DNA of 58,951 nt from Myxococcales bacterium. Its GTDB lineage: Bacteria > Myxococcota_A > Polyangia > Polyangiales > JAFGIB01. A program made the translations under genes and the position numbers. Of the stretch, positions 51,001 through 58,151 are shown piece by piece; position 1 is the first letter of the stretch; each line of letters starts with the position of its first letter. The stretch covers positions 3,502 to 62,452 of the forward strand of contig JAPPOR010000007.1 of NCBI GenBank assembly GCA_028817905.1, written 5' to 3'. The notes beneath the pieces were generated by a model. That model ran no database searches and was not told the origin of the DNA. It saw only the letters and a program-made list of their open reading frames with translations.

Positions 51001-52354
51001 GCGGGACGCGAACGACCTCAACTTTGGTGTGATCAATGCGACCTTGTCGGAAGGTGACATCCCGGTGTCGCAGTGGTCGACAACGGGCCCCTGGGCGATT
51101 CCCCCGACGGAGGTGCGCACACACACGCCGGTCATCGGCCCCGTAACAGAAGCGAGCGCCACCATCAGTCAGCTGCTGCGCATTCCCGACGCCGGCATCG
51201 TTCCGGACCTCTATCATGCCGCCGTCAACGATGGGTGCACCTTCGGCGGCAAGGTCAACTCATGCGTAAGTGTCTCGCATCAGTTTCCACCGCAGACCTT
51301 CACCTGCGACCCCAACGCGGACCAGTGCCCGACAGGGCTCGCGTGCAGGCCCATCGGCGCAGACCACTTTTGCGCGTGGGTGCCCCGCACGCTGTTTTCT
51401 GGGCCCGCGACCTTGCCGCCAAACAGCACGTCGTGCACGACCGACGCCGATTGCCCATCCGTCCAGATGTGCCTGCCGGACGGCAGCGGCGGAACCGCGT
51501 GCCATTGGCCGCCACAAAGCCGTTGGAAGTTCATCGTGGCCCACGAGGCAGGTCACCAAATTCAAGAGCGGGCGATGGGCCTGCTGGGCGGCACCTACAC
51601 CTTCTCTTGTCCTCCAGGCGCGACGTGCCCTGGCAAGCGTGAGGCGTCGGGTCCGCCTTCACCGACCGACCCATTGGTCGACCCACCGTTCATCGATCCC
51701 CTTTGTGGATGCCAACACGTGGAGGCGGCCAATGCCCAGCATTGTCTGCAGTCGGTGGAACGGGCGCCGCGAGCCCACATGGAGGGGTACGCACAGTTCT
51801 ACGCATCCAAGACGTGGAACCACACAGGAGACACGGATTGCTCCTTCGTCTACTACAAGGAGTTCCTGTTCCCGGGCATCACGACCTGTCCGGCCGGTCA
51901 AGATTGCACAACGTTCACAACGACGGAGCACGGCGACCTGCTGTCCATATTGCCGCCGGTGAGCGTGAGCTGTCGACAGCCCTGGACCAGCAGCGGCGGC
52001 GTGACCGGTTGGCGGAACAACTTCTGCCCCGTGTCGGAGGTTGCCGACTTCGCTACCGAGCTCGACATGATGGGTTTCCTGTGGAACATCAACACAGCGG
52101 ACGGCAACGCGGGCTCTTCCATGGCCGAGATCTTTGAGGTCTATCGGCGTGCCTGCCATCCGGAGCAGGACCCGCCCACCGATCGATGCCAGAGTGCCGA
52201 CGTCGGTTGGGAGCCCATGTATAATGACACGAGTGCTCTGGTTCGCCCGGGATTCCGAGAAGGGGCAGAGCTAACCCACGGCACAGCGTCCGAAGAATAT
52301 GAAGAGATCCTGCTGCAAGGACGTATCTTTGGCATCACTCCTGAGCTGCCCTAG
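48050..52354 (+). CDS. Giant lipoprotein: C-type lectin domain, eight-repeat propeller, Cys-rich part with HEAGH motif
   Basis: 1434 residues. GTG 48050 is preferred over TTG 48038 because GGAGG lies 5 nt upstream. Signal ends in WFCAGC (Cys32). Residues about 55-195 are a C-type lectin-like domain (YWFCVDESDWNEARGKCLV, GATDLSVEGEWLWIDN, DCATMSD, FAYVCEG). Then eight repeats of about 39 residues with SSPAxGxDGTxYxGSxDGxLYA (48778-49706), the PQQ/YWTD-like propeller pattern. A beta-rich middle follows. Near 1080-1150 come Cys-rich units (CTTDADCPSVQMCLPDG), then HEAGH at 1165-1169, a zinc-protease-like motif. Surface adhesin or degradative enzyme is inferred. Confidence 0.85.
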   Translation: MVCHSAVLAPISLRRGSPLGLLLSSLWFCAGCDLPAVQQEQPTHVGLAAAALSDPPAPGCVVATRDGREYWFCVDESDWNEARGKCLVQGMDLVRVDNQDEEDFLRMNLVSAAWMGATDLSVEGEWLWIDNGDQFWSGGGFGSAVGGLYENWTFLEPSNLGGQDCATMSDSPLDGWRDRDCGDNFAYVCEGALAADDEGLACTDTAGPAAAPWPAFGRCLTQQAVSPVVGAQEPSPVSTFTTGDEVISSPAVGADGTVYVGSEDGFLYAVNPDGTQQWAFDAGDAVRSSPAIGSDGTIYVGSDDGRVFAVTPTGDELWNFRTWFNVRSGPRVAPDGTIYVGSDNGRLYALSPTGDKLWHLQTPSPVRSSVAIGLDGTIYAGSDGWIAYAINPDGSPRWTFQALGPISATPALGPDGTVYIVSFDGHLHALNPGNGTLRWRYLLGAPSVSSPALGPDGIIILGDSLGRVRGIAPDGQLAWETSLGAAVLSSPAIGADGTVYIGASDGRLYALDGTTGLERWSVQTGDEIISSPAIGANGTIYVGSLDHNLYSIGGGPKPLLQCVSQVGANRYAALFGYDNRLPIELDIPVGADNQLSPTPTPAVSPIETFEPGVVDTAFWVPFDAGTTMTWTLRGRSVTADQDSEPCTTEAYPEPPTDPILDEAMGMPEDPSSVAPSRPKLASYYTDAQRQPPTMDTSASTMHGGGGTQSTSNGVGVVTQALSSVTLPFKLTLTSIIAQQDGGLASLDVDARVFINGVELPNRHLFTCGSATVGCILGPMELDEEFTLAVPIDQPTVPVRIEIIERDNASADDIEVTVDLVVDNTDGTWTGTVASPTDCHTSGSDWTICWDVMQTGIPSGLSSPRVCGVWPADYVDEGFGEDTVGTPSPGGDHDEYPAAFAEFILEVQGPTGNVHVGAFYENGVLQSGTPAFLDSEGCIPAGVIPVEALLFVDGAAPGDLANGGLEMSLVYRTTFERSDGVRFSLRDANDLNFGVINATLSEGDIPVSQWSTTGPWAIPPTEVRTHTPVIGPVTEASATISQLLRIPDAGIVPDLYHAAVNDGCTFGGKVNSCVSVSHQFPPQTFTCDPNADQCPTGLACRPIGADHFCAWVPRTLFSGPATLPPNSTSCTTDADCPSVQMCLPDGSGGTACHWPPQSRWKFIVAHEAGHQIQERAMGLLGGTYTFSCPPGATCPGKREASGPPSPTDPLVDPPFIDPLCGCQHVEAANAQHCLQSVERAPRAHMEGYAQFYASKTWNHTGDTDCSFVYYKEFLFPGITTCPAGQDCTTFTTTEHGDLLSILPPVSVSCRQPWTSSGGVTGWRNNFCPVSEVADFATELDMMGFLWNINTADGNAGSSMAEIFEVYRRACHPEQDPPTDRCQSADVGWEPMYNDTSALVRPGFREGAELTHGTASEEYEEILLQGRIFGITPELP

Positions 52355-53525
52355 AAGACGGTTGCAACGTGCGGCCACGATTGTGGCCGCTGCGTCGCTG
52401 GCGTGCGCGTGCGACAACGCGTCGTCGCCGGCGGACTTCGTATCGGACGCACGACACCAGAGGGATCGCCTGGCCCGGAATGGCCAGGACACGGAACCTT
52501 CCTCGGATGACGACGCCACCGTCCCAACGCAGGTCGGGGACGTGCCGGCCGAGACGCAAGACCGCACGCTTTCGCCATCCGCGCCAGTGGCCGCACCCTT
52601 CGACGATTCCGCATGCCCGGCGGCGTCCGTGCAGGCCGCGTGCACTGACGGTTGGTGCAAGGTACCCGCCGGTTGTTTCGTCATGGGCTCGCCGGAAGAC
52701 GAGCCGGGACATGCGCGCGTCCAGGAGGCTCGCCAGGTAGTTTCGCTTACCCGCCCATTCTTGCTTCAACAGACGGAAGTGACCCGCGAAGCGTGGCTCA
52801 GTGCCGGCCTGCCCGATCCCACGACCCAGGCCGAGGATGGCACGGGCAATTGCCGGGACAGCCCAAGATGCCCGGTCGGCAATGTGACGTGGTTTGACGC
52901 GCTGGCATACGCAAACCTGATGTCCGCGAGACACGAACCGCCGCTCGATGAGTGCTACCAGCTGGAGGGCTGCACCGGCGTGCTGGGAAAAGGCCTCACT
53001 TGCGAGAAGGCGTCGTCGACCTCGGACACCGTGTACCAGTGTGACGGCTTTCGCCTGCCCACAGACGCCGAATGGGAGTACGCGGCGCGGGCAGGCACGC
53101 GGACGGCGTTCCATTCCGGGACCATGGCGCCGGTAGCATCCCTGTCGACATGTGTCCGGGATGCGAACCTCACCAAGATCGCCTGGTACTGCGACAACGC
53201 CGAAGGTCGCACCCATCCGGTCGCAAGCCTGGAACCCAATGGCTTTGGGCTACACGACATGTCCGGCAACGTCGTGGAGTGGATCAATGATTGGGATACC
53301 GGCCGCCCCGCATACAGTGCGACGGACCCCGGAGGCCGAGTCGCTGCCACCGACGGCTTCCTGCGCAAGGCGCGCGTGCTGCGAGGGGGCAGCTACCGTC
53401 AGTGGGCCGTACTGTGTCGCTCAGCTTGGCACTACGTGGCGAGCTGGGACCAGCGAGCGCCAGGTTTTGGCCTGCGCCTCGCACGAAGCTTGCCCGCCGA
53501 CCAGGGCTTGCAGCAGGACCAATAA
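52299..53525 (+). CDS. Exported protein with formylglycine-generating-enzyme (SUMF1) fold
   Basis: 408 residues. ATG 52299 overlaps the previous gene by 56 nt; a TTG at 52362 would give a compact lipoprotein signal ending in SLACAC and avoid the overlap, so the start is open. Linker about 45-110. FGE-sulfatase domain about 115-405: PAGCFVMGSPEDEPGHARVQEARQVVSLTRPFLLQQTEVTREAW, GFRLPTDAEWEYAARAG, NGFGLHDMSGNVVEWINDW, ARVLRGGSY. Many such exported proteins lack sulfatase-maturing activity. Coupled to the giant lipoprotein. Confidence 0.85.
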   Translation: MKRSCCKDVSLASLLSCPRRRLQRAATIVAAASLACACDNASSPADFVSDARHQRDRLARNGQDTEPSSDDDATVPTQVGDVPAETQDRTLSPSAPVAAPFDDSACPAASVQAACTDGWCKVPAGCFVMGSPEDEPGHARVQEARQVVSLTRPFLLQQTEVTREAWLSAGLPDPTTQAEDGTGNCRDSPRCPVGNVTWFDALAYANLMSARHEPPLDECYQLEGCTGVLGKGLTCEKASSTSDTVYQCDGFRLPTDAEWEYAARAGTRTAFHSGTMAPVASLSTCVRDANLTKIAWYCDNAEGRTHPVASLEPNGFGLHDMSGNVVEWINDWDTGRPAYSATDPGGRVAATDGFLRKARVLRGGSYRQWAVLCRSAWHYVASWDQRAPGFGLRLARSLPADQGLQQDQ

Positions 53526-53565
53526 AGCGTAGGCGCTCCACGCGCCCAGTGCTCTCCCGATCAGC

Positions 53566-53599
53566 GCACTAAAACACATAGTTTTCAACAACTTAGTGC
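53566..53599. promoter_or_regulatory. Nested inverted repeats in an AT-rich patch upstream of the PilT-like gene
   Basis: Outer arms GCACTAA (53566-53572) and TTAGTGC (53593-53599) enclose inner arms AAAAC (53571-53575) and GTTTT (53581-53585). The patch is markedly AT-rich within GC-rich surroundings and lies 28 nt before the GTG start at 53627 and 40 nt after the FGE-fold gene. It could be a terminator, an operator or a promoter region; nothing decides. Confidence 0.4.
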
Positions 53600-53626
53600 A
53601 TATCCGCCGCACCGCCACAAGCGCGT

Positions 53627-55435
53627 GTGGCAGCCACAGTGGGCCGCAGCAAGGCGGGATCGGTGAAGGTTTTGGTCGCGCACGCCGATAGCAGGAGGAT
53701 GGCGGCCCAGGGGCTCGACGACAAGCTGTTCGGCTCAGCGGCGGTCGAGCTGCGACTGCTGACGAGCACGCAACTGGGCGAGTGCTATGTGCTGCAGCGT
53801 GACCAGCCGCTGGCCCAGGTGTGCGCCGAGCATGGCTATCTCACCCGTGACCAGGTCGAGCAGGTGTTGCGCTATCAGCGCGAGCTGCAGCGTCGGCTAC
53901 AGGGCGAGGCGCACCTATTCGGTCGTGTCGCCATGTCTCTCAAACTGCTCACCATGGAACAACTGCGCGACTGCCTGGTGCGGCAACAGTCGTCGGGGTT
54001 CAAGCAACGCCTGGGCGAAATCACCATCGAGCGGGGTCTGCTGACGCCCGAACAGGTCGCCCAGATCCTGCAACGACAGAAAGCGGTGAGTGCGTCTTTC
54101 GAGGCCGAGATTCCCCGGTTCGGCAAGTTCGCGCTGGAGATGGGTCTCCTAACGCAAGACCAACTAGAGGAGTGCGTGCGCCTGCAGCAGGAAGAAGGCG
54201 CGGTTCGCCGCCTTGGCGAGATCTGTGTCGCCAAGAGCTACATGACATCGGCCGACGTCAAGGCGGTCCTCGAGCGGCAGACCGCAGCCAAGCGCGACAC
54301 CGATGCCCAACCCGGCGGGCACGCGACCGTCACCGGCGCACCATCCGATGCCAGCAGCCCCCCCGCTCTGGACGGCTACCTGCGCTTCATGGTCAACAAG
54401 GGGGCCAGCGATCTTCACCTGAGTACCAATTCGCTCCCCTGCATCAGGGTGGACGGGCAGATGGTGCGCTTCGGCCGCGACCCTCTGGGCGCCGCGGACA
54501 TGCGCGAACTCCTGATGGCAGTCGTCGACCCCAAGACGCTCAAGCAGTTCGAGGACACGCGCGACGCCGACTTCGCCTATGCCATCGAGGGGTTCGCCCG
54601 CTTTCGTGCAAACTACTTCATCGACCGCAACGGCCTGGGGGCAGTCTTTCGACATATCCCACAGACGGTTCTGACCGCGCAGCAAATCGGACTTCCTTCG
54701 AAGATCACCGAGCTGTGTTGGCTACAGAAGGGCCTCGTGCTGGTCACCGGGCCGACTGGAAGCGGCAAGTCCACGACGTTGGCCGCGATGATCGACTTCA
54801 TCAATGAGCATCGCAGCGACCACATCATCACGATCGAGGACCCGATCGAGTTCGTCCACAAGAACAAGGCATGTTTGGTCAACCAGCGCGAGGTCGGAAG
54901 TCATACGCAATCCTTCCAGCAAGCCCTGCGCGCCGCGCTACGGGAGGACCCCGACGTGATCCTGGTGGGCGAGCTTCGCGACCTCGAGACTGTCGCGATC
55001 GCCATCGAGACGGCTGAGACGGGGCACCTGGTCTTCGGCACACTCCACACCACCAGCGCAGCCACCACGATCGATCGCATCGTCGACCAATTCCCCGCAG
55101 GACAACAGTCCCAGATCCGCACTATGCTGGCGGCGTCCCTGCGCGGGGTGGTGGCGCAAATGCTGTGCAAGAAGAAGGGCGGCGGCCGTACGCCGGCGTT
55201 CGAATTCCTCCTGTCCACGCCGGCGGTTGCGAACATCATCCGCGAGTCGAAGACCGAACAACTCACCAACGTGATGCAAACCGGACGGCGGCTCGGCATG
55301 CAGACCATGAACGACCATCTGTTCGGGCTGGTTCAGCAGGGAATTGTGGAACCCAAAGACGCCTATCTAGCTTCCAATGACAAGCGAGGGCTCAAGCAGC
55401 GGTTCTCCGAGGCCCGTATCCCGCTGCCAGCCTGA
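53627..55435 (+). CDS. PilT-like retraction ATPase with six N-terminal repeats
   Basis: 602 residues from GTG 53627 (ATG 53699 directly behind AGGAGG is an alternative). Residues about 35-225 hold six units of about 30 residues ending in a (G/E)xLLTxEQLxxxLxxQ pattern (RLLTSTQL, GYLTRDQV, KLLTMEQL, GLLTPEQV, GLLTQDQL, SYMTSADV), similar to GspE/PilB N-terminal modules. Residues about 245-600 are PilT: Walker A GPTGSGKST near 374, DPDVILVGELRD, GHLVFGTLHTTSA, and ANIIRE matching the PilT-specific AIRNLIRE. It should power type IV pilus retraction or a related motor. Confidence 0.9.
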   Translation: MAATVGRSKAGSVKVLVAHADSRRMAAQGLDDKLFGSAAVELRLLTSTQLGECYVLQRDQPLAQVCAEHGYLTRDQVEQVLRYQRELQRRLQGEAHLFGRVAMSLKLLTMEQLRDCLVRQQSSGFKQRLGEITIERGLLTPEQVAQILQRQKAVSASFEAEIPRFGKFALEMGLLTQDQLEECVRLQQEEGAVRRLGEICVAKSYMTSADVKAVLERQTAAKRDTDAQPGGHATVTGAPSDASSPPALDGYLRFMVNKGASDLHLSTNSLPCIRVDGQMVRFGRDPLGAADMRELLMAVVDPKTLKQFEDTRDADFAYAIEGFARFRANYFIDRNGLGAVFRHIPQTVLTAQQIGLPSKITELCWLQKGLVLVTGPTGSGKSTTLAAMIDFINEHRSDHIITIEDPIEFVHKNKACLVNQREVGSHTQSFQQALRAALREDPDVILVGELRDLETVAIAIETAETGHLVFGTLHTTSAATTIDRIVDQFPAGQQSQIRTMLAASLRGVVAQMLCKKKGGGRTPAFEFLLSTPAVANIIRESKTEQLTNVMQTGRRLGMQTMNDHLFGLVQQGIVEPKDAYLASNDKRGLKQRFSEARIPLPA

Positions 55436-55914
55436 CCGCCACGGGATCGACGCGACGCCGTTACCTGCCGTGCTCCGGGCGGTGAGGGGGGGCTGGATTT
55501 GCCTCACGCAGACCCGTCGCGAGGTCTTCATTGGTGGGCTGGGACGGAACCCCATGAAGCGCCGAGCCGCGGCGTGAAGGGGGGGGCGGGTCGTGCGCCA
55601 CAAAGATGTGACGGCCGAGACGGCCGAACCCGGCGCCCGACCCGTGCGCTGGAGCTCGCCCTCCCCCTCCTCGCCACCCGAACAGCCGACGACATCCTTC
55701 GCTTTCCGCTACGAGCCGTAGCCCGCGACCGCTCCCGTCTCCGAACGGCAATCAGAATCGGAGATCGGGCTCCGGCCCACCACGTCGACCCGCCGGCCCC
55801 GAGATACCGGCGCTGTTTTTCCGCCATTTTGCACGGCCGCGGGGCCAGAAACGGGCCTCGTTTTGTCCCTGTGTTGAGTCGCCGCTTGCCGCGCAAGGGA
55901 AACTCAGGTCAACT
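55436..55914. other. 479-nt region without a supportable gene
   Basis: Open frames exist on both strands, but they are Arg/Pro/Ala-rich and show no domain, signal or ribosome site. A short direct repeat ACGGCCGAGACGGCCGA is near 55611. Apart from a probable promoter for the cNMP gene, I see nothing definite. Confidence 0.4.
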
Positions 55915-56361
55915 GTGGCCCGTACCATGGCGAGCGTCATCGAACGGGTGATCCTGCTACAGGCGGTGGACGTGTTCGAGGGAGTCTCGACCGAACAGCT
56001 CGCGCATATCGCGGCGATCGCACACGAGGTCAGCCATCCAGCCGGGACGACGCTCTTCCTTGTCGACGACCCCTCCGACGCCATGTTCGTGGTCGTTGAG
56101 GGCGAAGTGAAGCTCTCCCGCGGTCAGCAGGTCGTGACGGTCGCCGGGGCCGGCGAGGCCTTCGGGACCTGGTCGCTGTTCGACGACGAGCCGCGGGTGG
56201 TGGACGCCGAAGCCGCTACCAACGTCACGCTCCTGCGCCTGGACCGCGCGGACTTCATCGATCTGCTAGCGGACAACGTGGAGATCACCCAGGGCATCCT
56301 GAAGGGCATTGTTCAGCGTCTTCGGGGAGTTGCGGGCCGGCTGGTTTCGGACGGCAGTTGA
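55915..56361 (+). CDS. Stand-alone cyclic nucleotide-binding domain protein
   Basis: 148 residues from GTG 55915 (ATG 55927 is as likely). A single cNMP-binding barrel: LLQAVDVFEGVSTEQLAHIAAIAHEVSHPAGTTLFLVDDPSDAMFVVVEGEVKL, then GAGEAFGTWSLFDDEPRVVDAEAATNVTLLRLDRADF. The phosphate-binding cassette is poor (FGTWSLFDDEPRV instead of FGExALLxxxPRxA), so real nucleotide binding is doubtful. No helix-turn-helix follows. Perhaps a small signalling subunit beside the response regulator. Confidence 0.8.
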   Translation: MARTMASVIERVILLQAVDVFEGVSTEQLAHIAAIAHEVSHPAGTTLFLVDDPSDAMFVVVEGEVKLSRGQQVVTVAGAGEAFGTWSLFDDEPRVVDAEAATNVTLLRLDRADFIDLLADNVEITQGILKGIVQRLRGVAGRLVSDGS

Positions 56362-56417
56362 CGGGGAGGCCCTCGCGCCCTAACTTCCGAGCTCCGAAAT
56401 GCTGGAGTAGATAGCCC

Positions 56418-56900
56418 GTGTCAGAGCCCGCCGAAGAAGGCACCGTGCTCATCGTCGATGATGAGGAAATGGTGCTCACATCCCTGTCGTCGTTCTTGAC
56501 GCTGGAAACGTCCTACGACGTCGTGGTCTTCACCCGCGCCGCGGAGGCCATCGAGCACATCAAAGCGAACGAGGTCGATCTGGTCATCTCGGACTTTCTG
56601 ATGCCGGAAATGGATGGCCTGGCATTCCTGCGCAAAGTACGGGACCTGCGCCCGGATGTGCCCCGGGTCATCCTGACAGGCTACGCGGACAAGGAAAACG
56701 CGATCAAAGCCATCAACGAAGTGGGCCTCTACCAGTATATCGAAAAGCCCTGGAACAACGATGACCTGCGGCTGGTGATCCGCAATGGCATCGACAAGAG
56801 GCGGCTGGTCCGGCGGCTCAGCGAAAAGGTGGACCAGATCAACGAGGCCTACTCGGAACTGCAGACGATTCAGCAGGACATTCTCAAGGCCTTCGTGTAG
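56418..56900 (+). CDS. Response regulator with KPW-type receiver and C-terminal coiled coil
   Basis: 160 residues from GTG 56418. Receiver: Asp14-Asp15, phosphorylation site Asp59 in VISDFLMPEMDG, Thr87, Lys110 in YIEKPWNN. The KPW form and GYADKENAIKAINE occur in receivers of HD-GYP and hydrogenase-type regulators. Residues about 125-160 form a coiled coil (KRRLVRRLSEKVDQINEAYSEL), with no output domain. It lies 56 nt after the cNMP gene and could be its partner. Confidence 0.9.
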   Translation: MSEPAEEGTVLIVDDEEMVLTSLSSFLTLETSYDVVVFTRAAEAIEHIKANEVDLVISDFLMPEMDGLAFLRKVRDLRPDVPRVILTGYADKENAIKAINEVGLYQYIEKPWNNDDLRLVIRNGIDKRRLVRRLSEKVDQINEAYSELQTIQQDILKAFV

Positions 56901-57016
56901 GGCGTGCCAGGCGCCCGTTTGCTCGCGGTCCAGCCGCTCGAAAATCAAGGCGAATGGGCCGGGTCGGCTTCCCCCGTCCGGTCGACCGGGTTGCGTTCGC
57001 ACCGGGAGGACTTACC

Positions 57017-57925
57017 TTGACCCCGATGCGATGGTCCTATCGAGTCGGTGAGTGGTTTGGCATTGGAGTACACGTCCATTTGACCTTTGCGCTTCTGCTG
57101 GGCTGGGTCGCCGTCGGTACGCTGGCAGATACGGGTTCGCTCCCAGCTACGCTGATCAGCGTGCTCCTTGTCATGGCGTTGTTTGGCTTCGTGCTGTTGC
57201 ACGAGTTTGGGCACGCCCTTACCGCGCGCCGCTTCGGCATCCGGACGCGCAACATCACCCTGTATCCGATCGGCGGCGTCGCAGCGTTGGAGGGCATGCC
57301 CGAGAGCCCGCGTGCCCAGGCGCTGGTCGCAATCGCCGGCCCGATGGTGAACTTCGCGCTCGCCCTCGGCTTGGCTGGCCTGGCATGGCTGTTGGGCCAA
57401 AACCCCTTTGCCTCACCCACGACAGCCGCGCCGCTCGAGACCCTACTGGGACTGATGGTACAGGCCAACCTGGTGCTGGGGCTCTTCAATCTGCTGCCAG
57501 CGCTTCCGATGGACGGGGGACGCGTGCTCAAGGCCCTCCTTTCCACACGCATGGACGCCCGGCGCGCCACGGCGATTGCGGCCCGTGTCGCCCGAGTAGT
57601 GGCGCTGGCAATGGGGGTCTACGGCCTACTCGGCACGCCGACCCGTCCGATGCTGATCGTGATAGCGGCCTTCGTTTGGTTTGCCTCCGCCGCCGAAGCG
57701 CGATTTGCACGCGCCCAAGCGCAGCGTACGCGCACGAGCCCCATCAATGCCTGGCCGACCGACCGCTACCGGACCCCGCGCCCGCGAGAGACTCACTTCC
57801 ATGGCGGGCCACCCGACCGTGGCCCCCGGCCTTCCGGTAGCGGACCATCCGAACAGATGCGCTTCGTAGTCGTCCACGGCCCGTTCGGGCCAGTCCTGCG
57901 CGTCGTGCCCGTCGACCCCCGCTAG
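57017..57925 (+). CDS. Site-2 protease-type M50 metallopeptidase
   Basis: 302 residues from TTG 57017, chosen because GGGAGGA lies 7 nt upstream (ATG 57026 would be 16 nt away). Membrane segments about 20-40, 45-65, 100-125, 140-165, 200-235. Zinc motif HEFGH near 69-73 in the second or third helix and the third ligand in NLLPALPMDGGRVL near 170. It cuts membrane-bound substrates, often anti-sigma factors. The C-terminal 70 residues are a polar extension with no CBS domain seen. Precedes repeat A copy 3. Confidence 0.92.
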   Translation: MTPMRWSYRVGEWFGIGVHVHLTFALLLGWVAVGTLADTGSLPATLISVLLVMALFGFVLLHEFGHALTARRFGIRTRNITLYPIGGVAALEGMPESPRAQALVAIAGPMVNFALALGLAGLAWLLGQNPFASPTTAAPLETLLGLMVQANLVLGLFNLLPALPMDGGRVLKALLSTRMDARRATAIAARVARVVALAMGVYGLLGTPTRPMLIVIAAFVWFASAAEARFARAQAQRTRTSPINAWPTDRYRTPRPRETHFHGGPPDRGPRPSGSGPSEQMRFVVVHGPFGPVLRVVPVDPR

Positions 57926-57927
57926 CG

Positions 57928-57992
57928 CGCATCCATCACCAAATCGCGCGCCCTCGCACAAGTGATCATCACGTGCCTTGATGATGGATGCG
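57928..57992. repeat. Perfect 11-bp inverted repeat with inner palindrome
   Basis: Arms CGCATCCATCA (57928-57938) and TGATGGATGCG (57982-57992), 43-nt loop holding the palindrome GTGATCATCAC (57962-57972). It starts 2 nt past the protease stop and runs into repeat A copy 3. Could be a second small element or an operator for the Crp/Fnr gene. Confidence 0.55.
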
Positions 57993-57997
57993 GGCTG

Positions 57998-58098
57998 GCC
58001 CGGATCATTCACGACCTCGGCGACCGAATACTCGCCGTATTCGGCGAGCGAGGACAAAGCCCTGTCAAAGTCGAAGACCAAGCGTGGGTTGGCGGAAT
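57998..58098. repeat. Dispersed repeat A, copy 3 (shortened)
   Basis: Starts GCCCGGATCATTCACGACCT, like the other copies, and regains similarity at GTATTCGGCG and AAAGCCCTGTCAAAG (58056-58070). It lacks about 60 bp of the middle. The left flank GGGCTGGCCCGG equals the right flank of copy 2 (21033-21044). It lies in the 226-nt gap before the Crp/Fnr gene. Confidence 0.6.
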
Positions 58099-58151
58099 AG
58101 CCGCGCTGGCGTCCCCTCTCGTACGGCACTCGGTCCGTCGTTGGAGGCCCT

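Noticed and set aside
55499-55951. Plus-strand frame of 150 codons in the gap before the cNMP gene
   Set aside because: Arg/Pro/Ala-rich, no ribosome site, overlaps the cNMP gene in another frame; no support.
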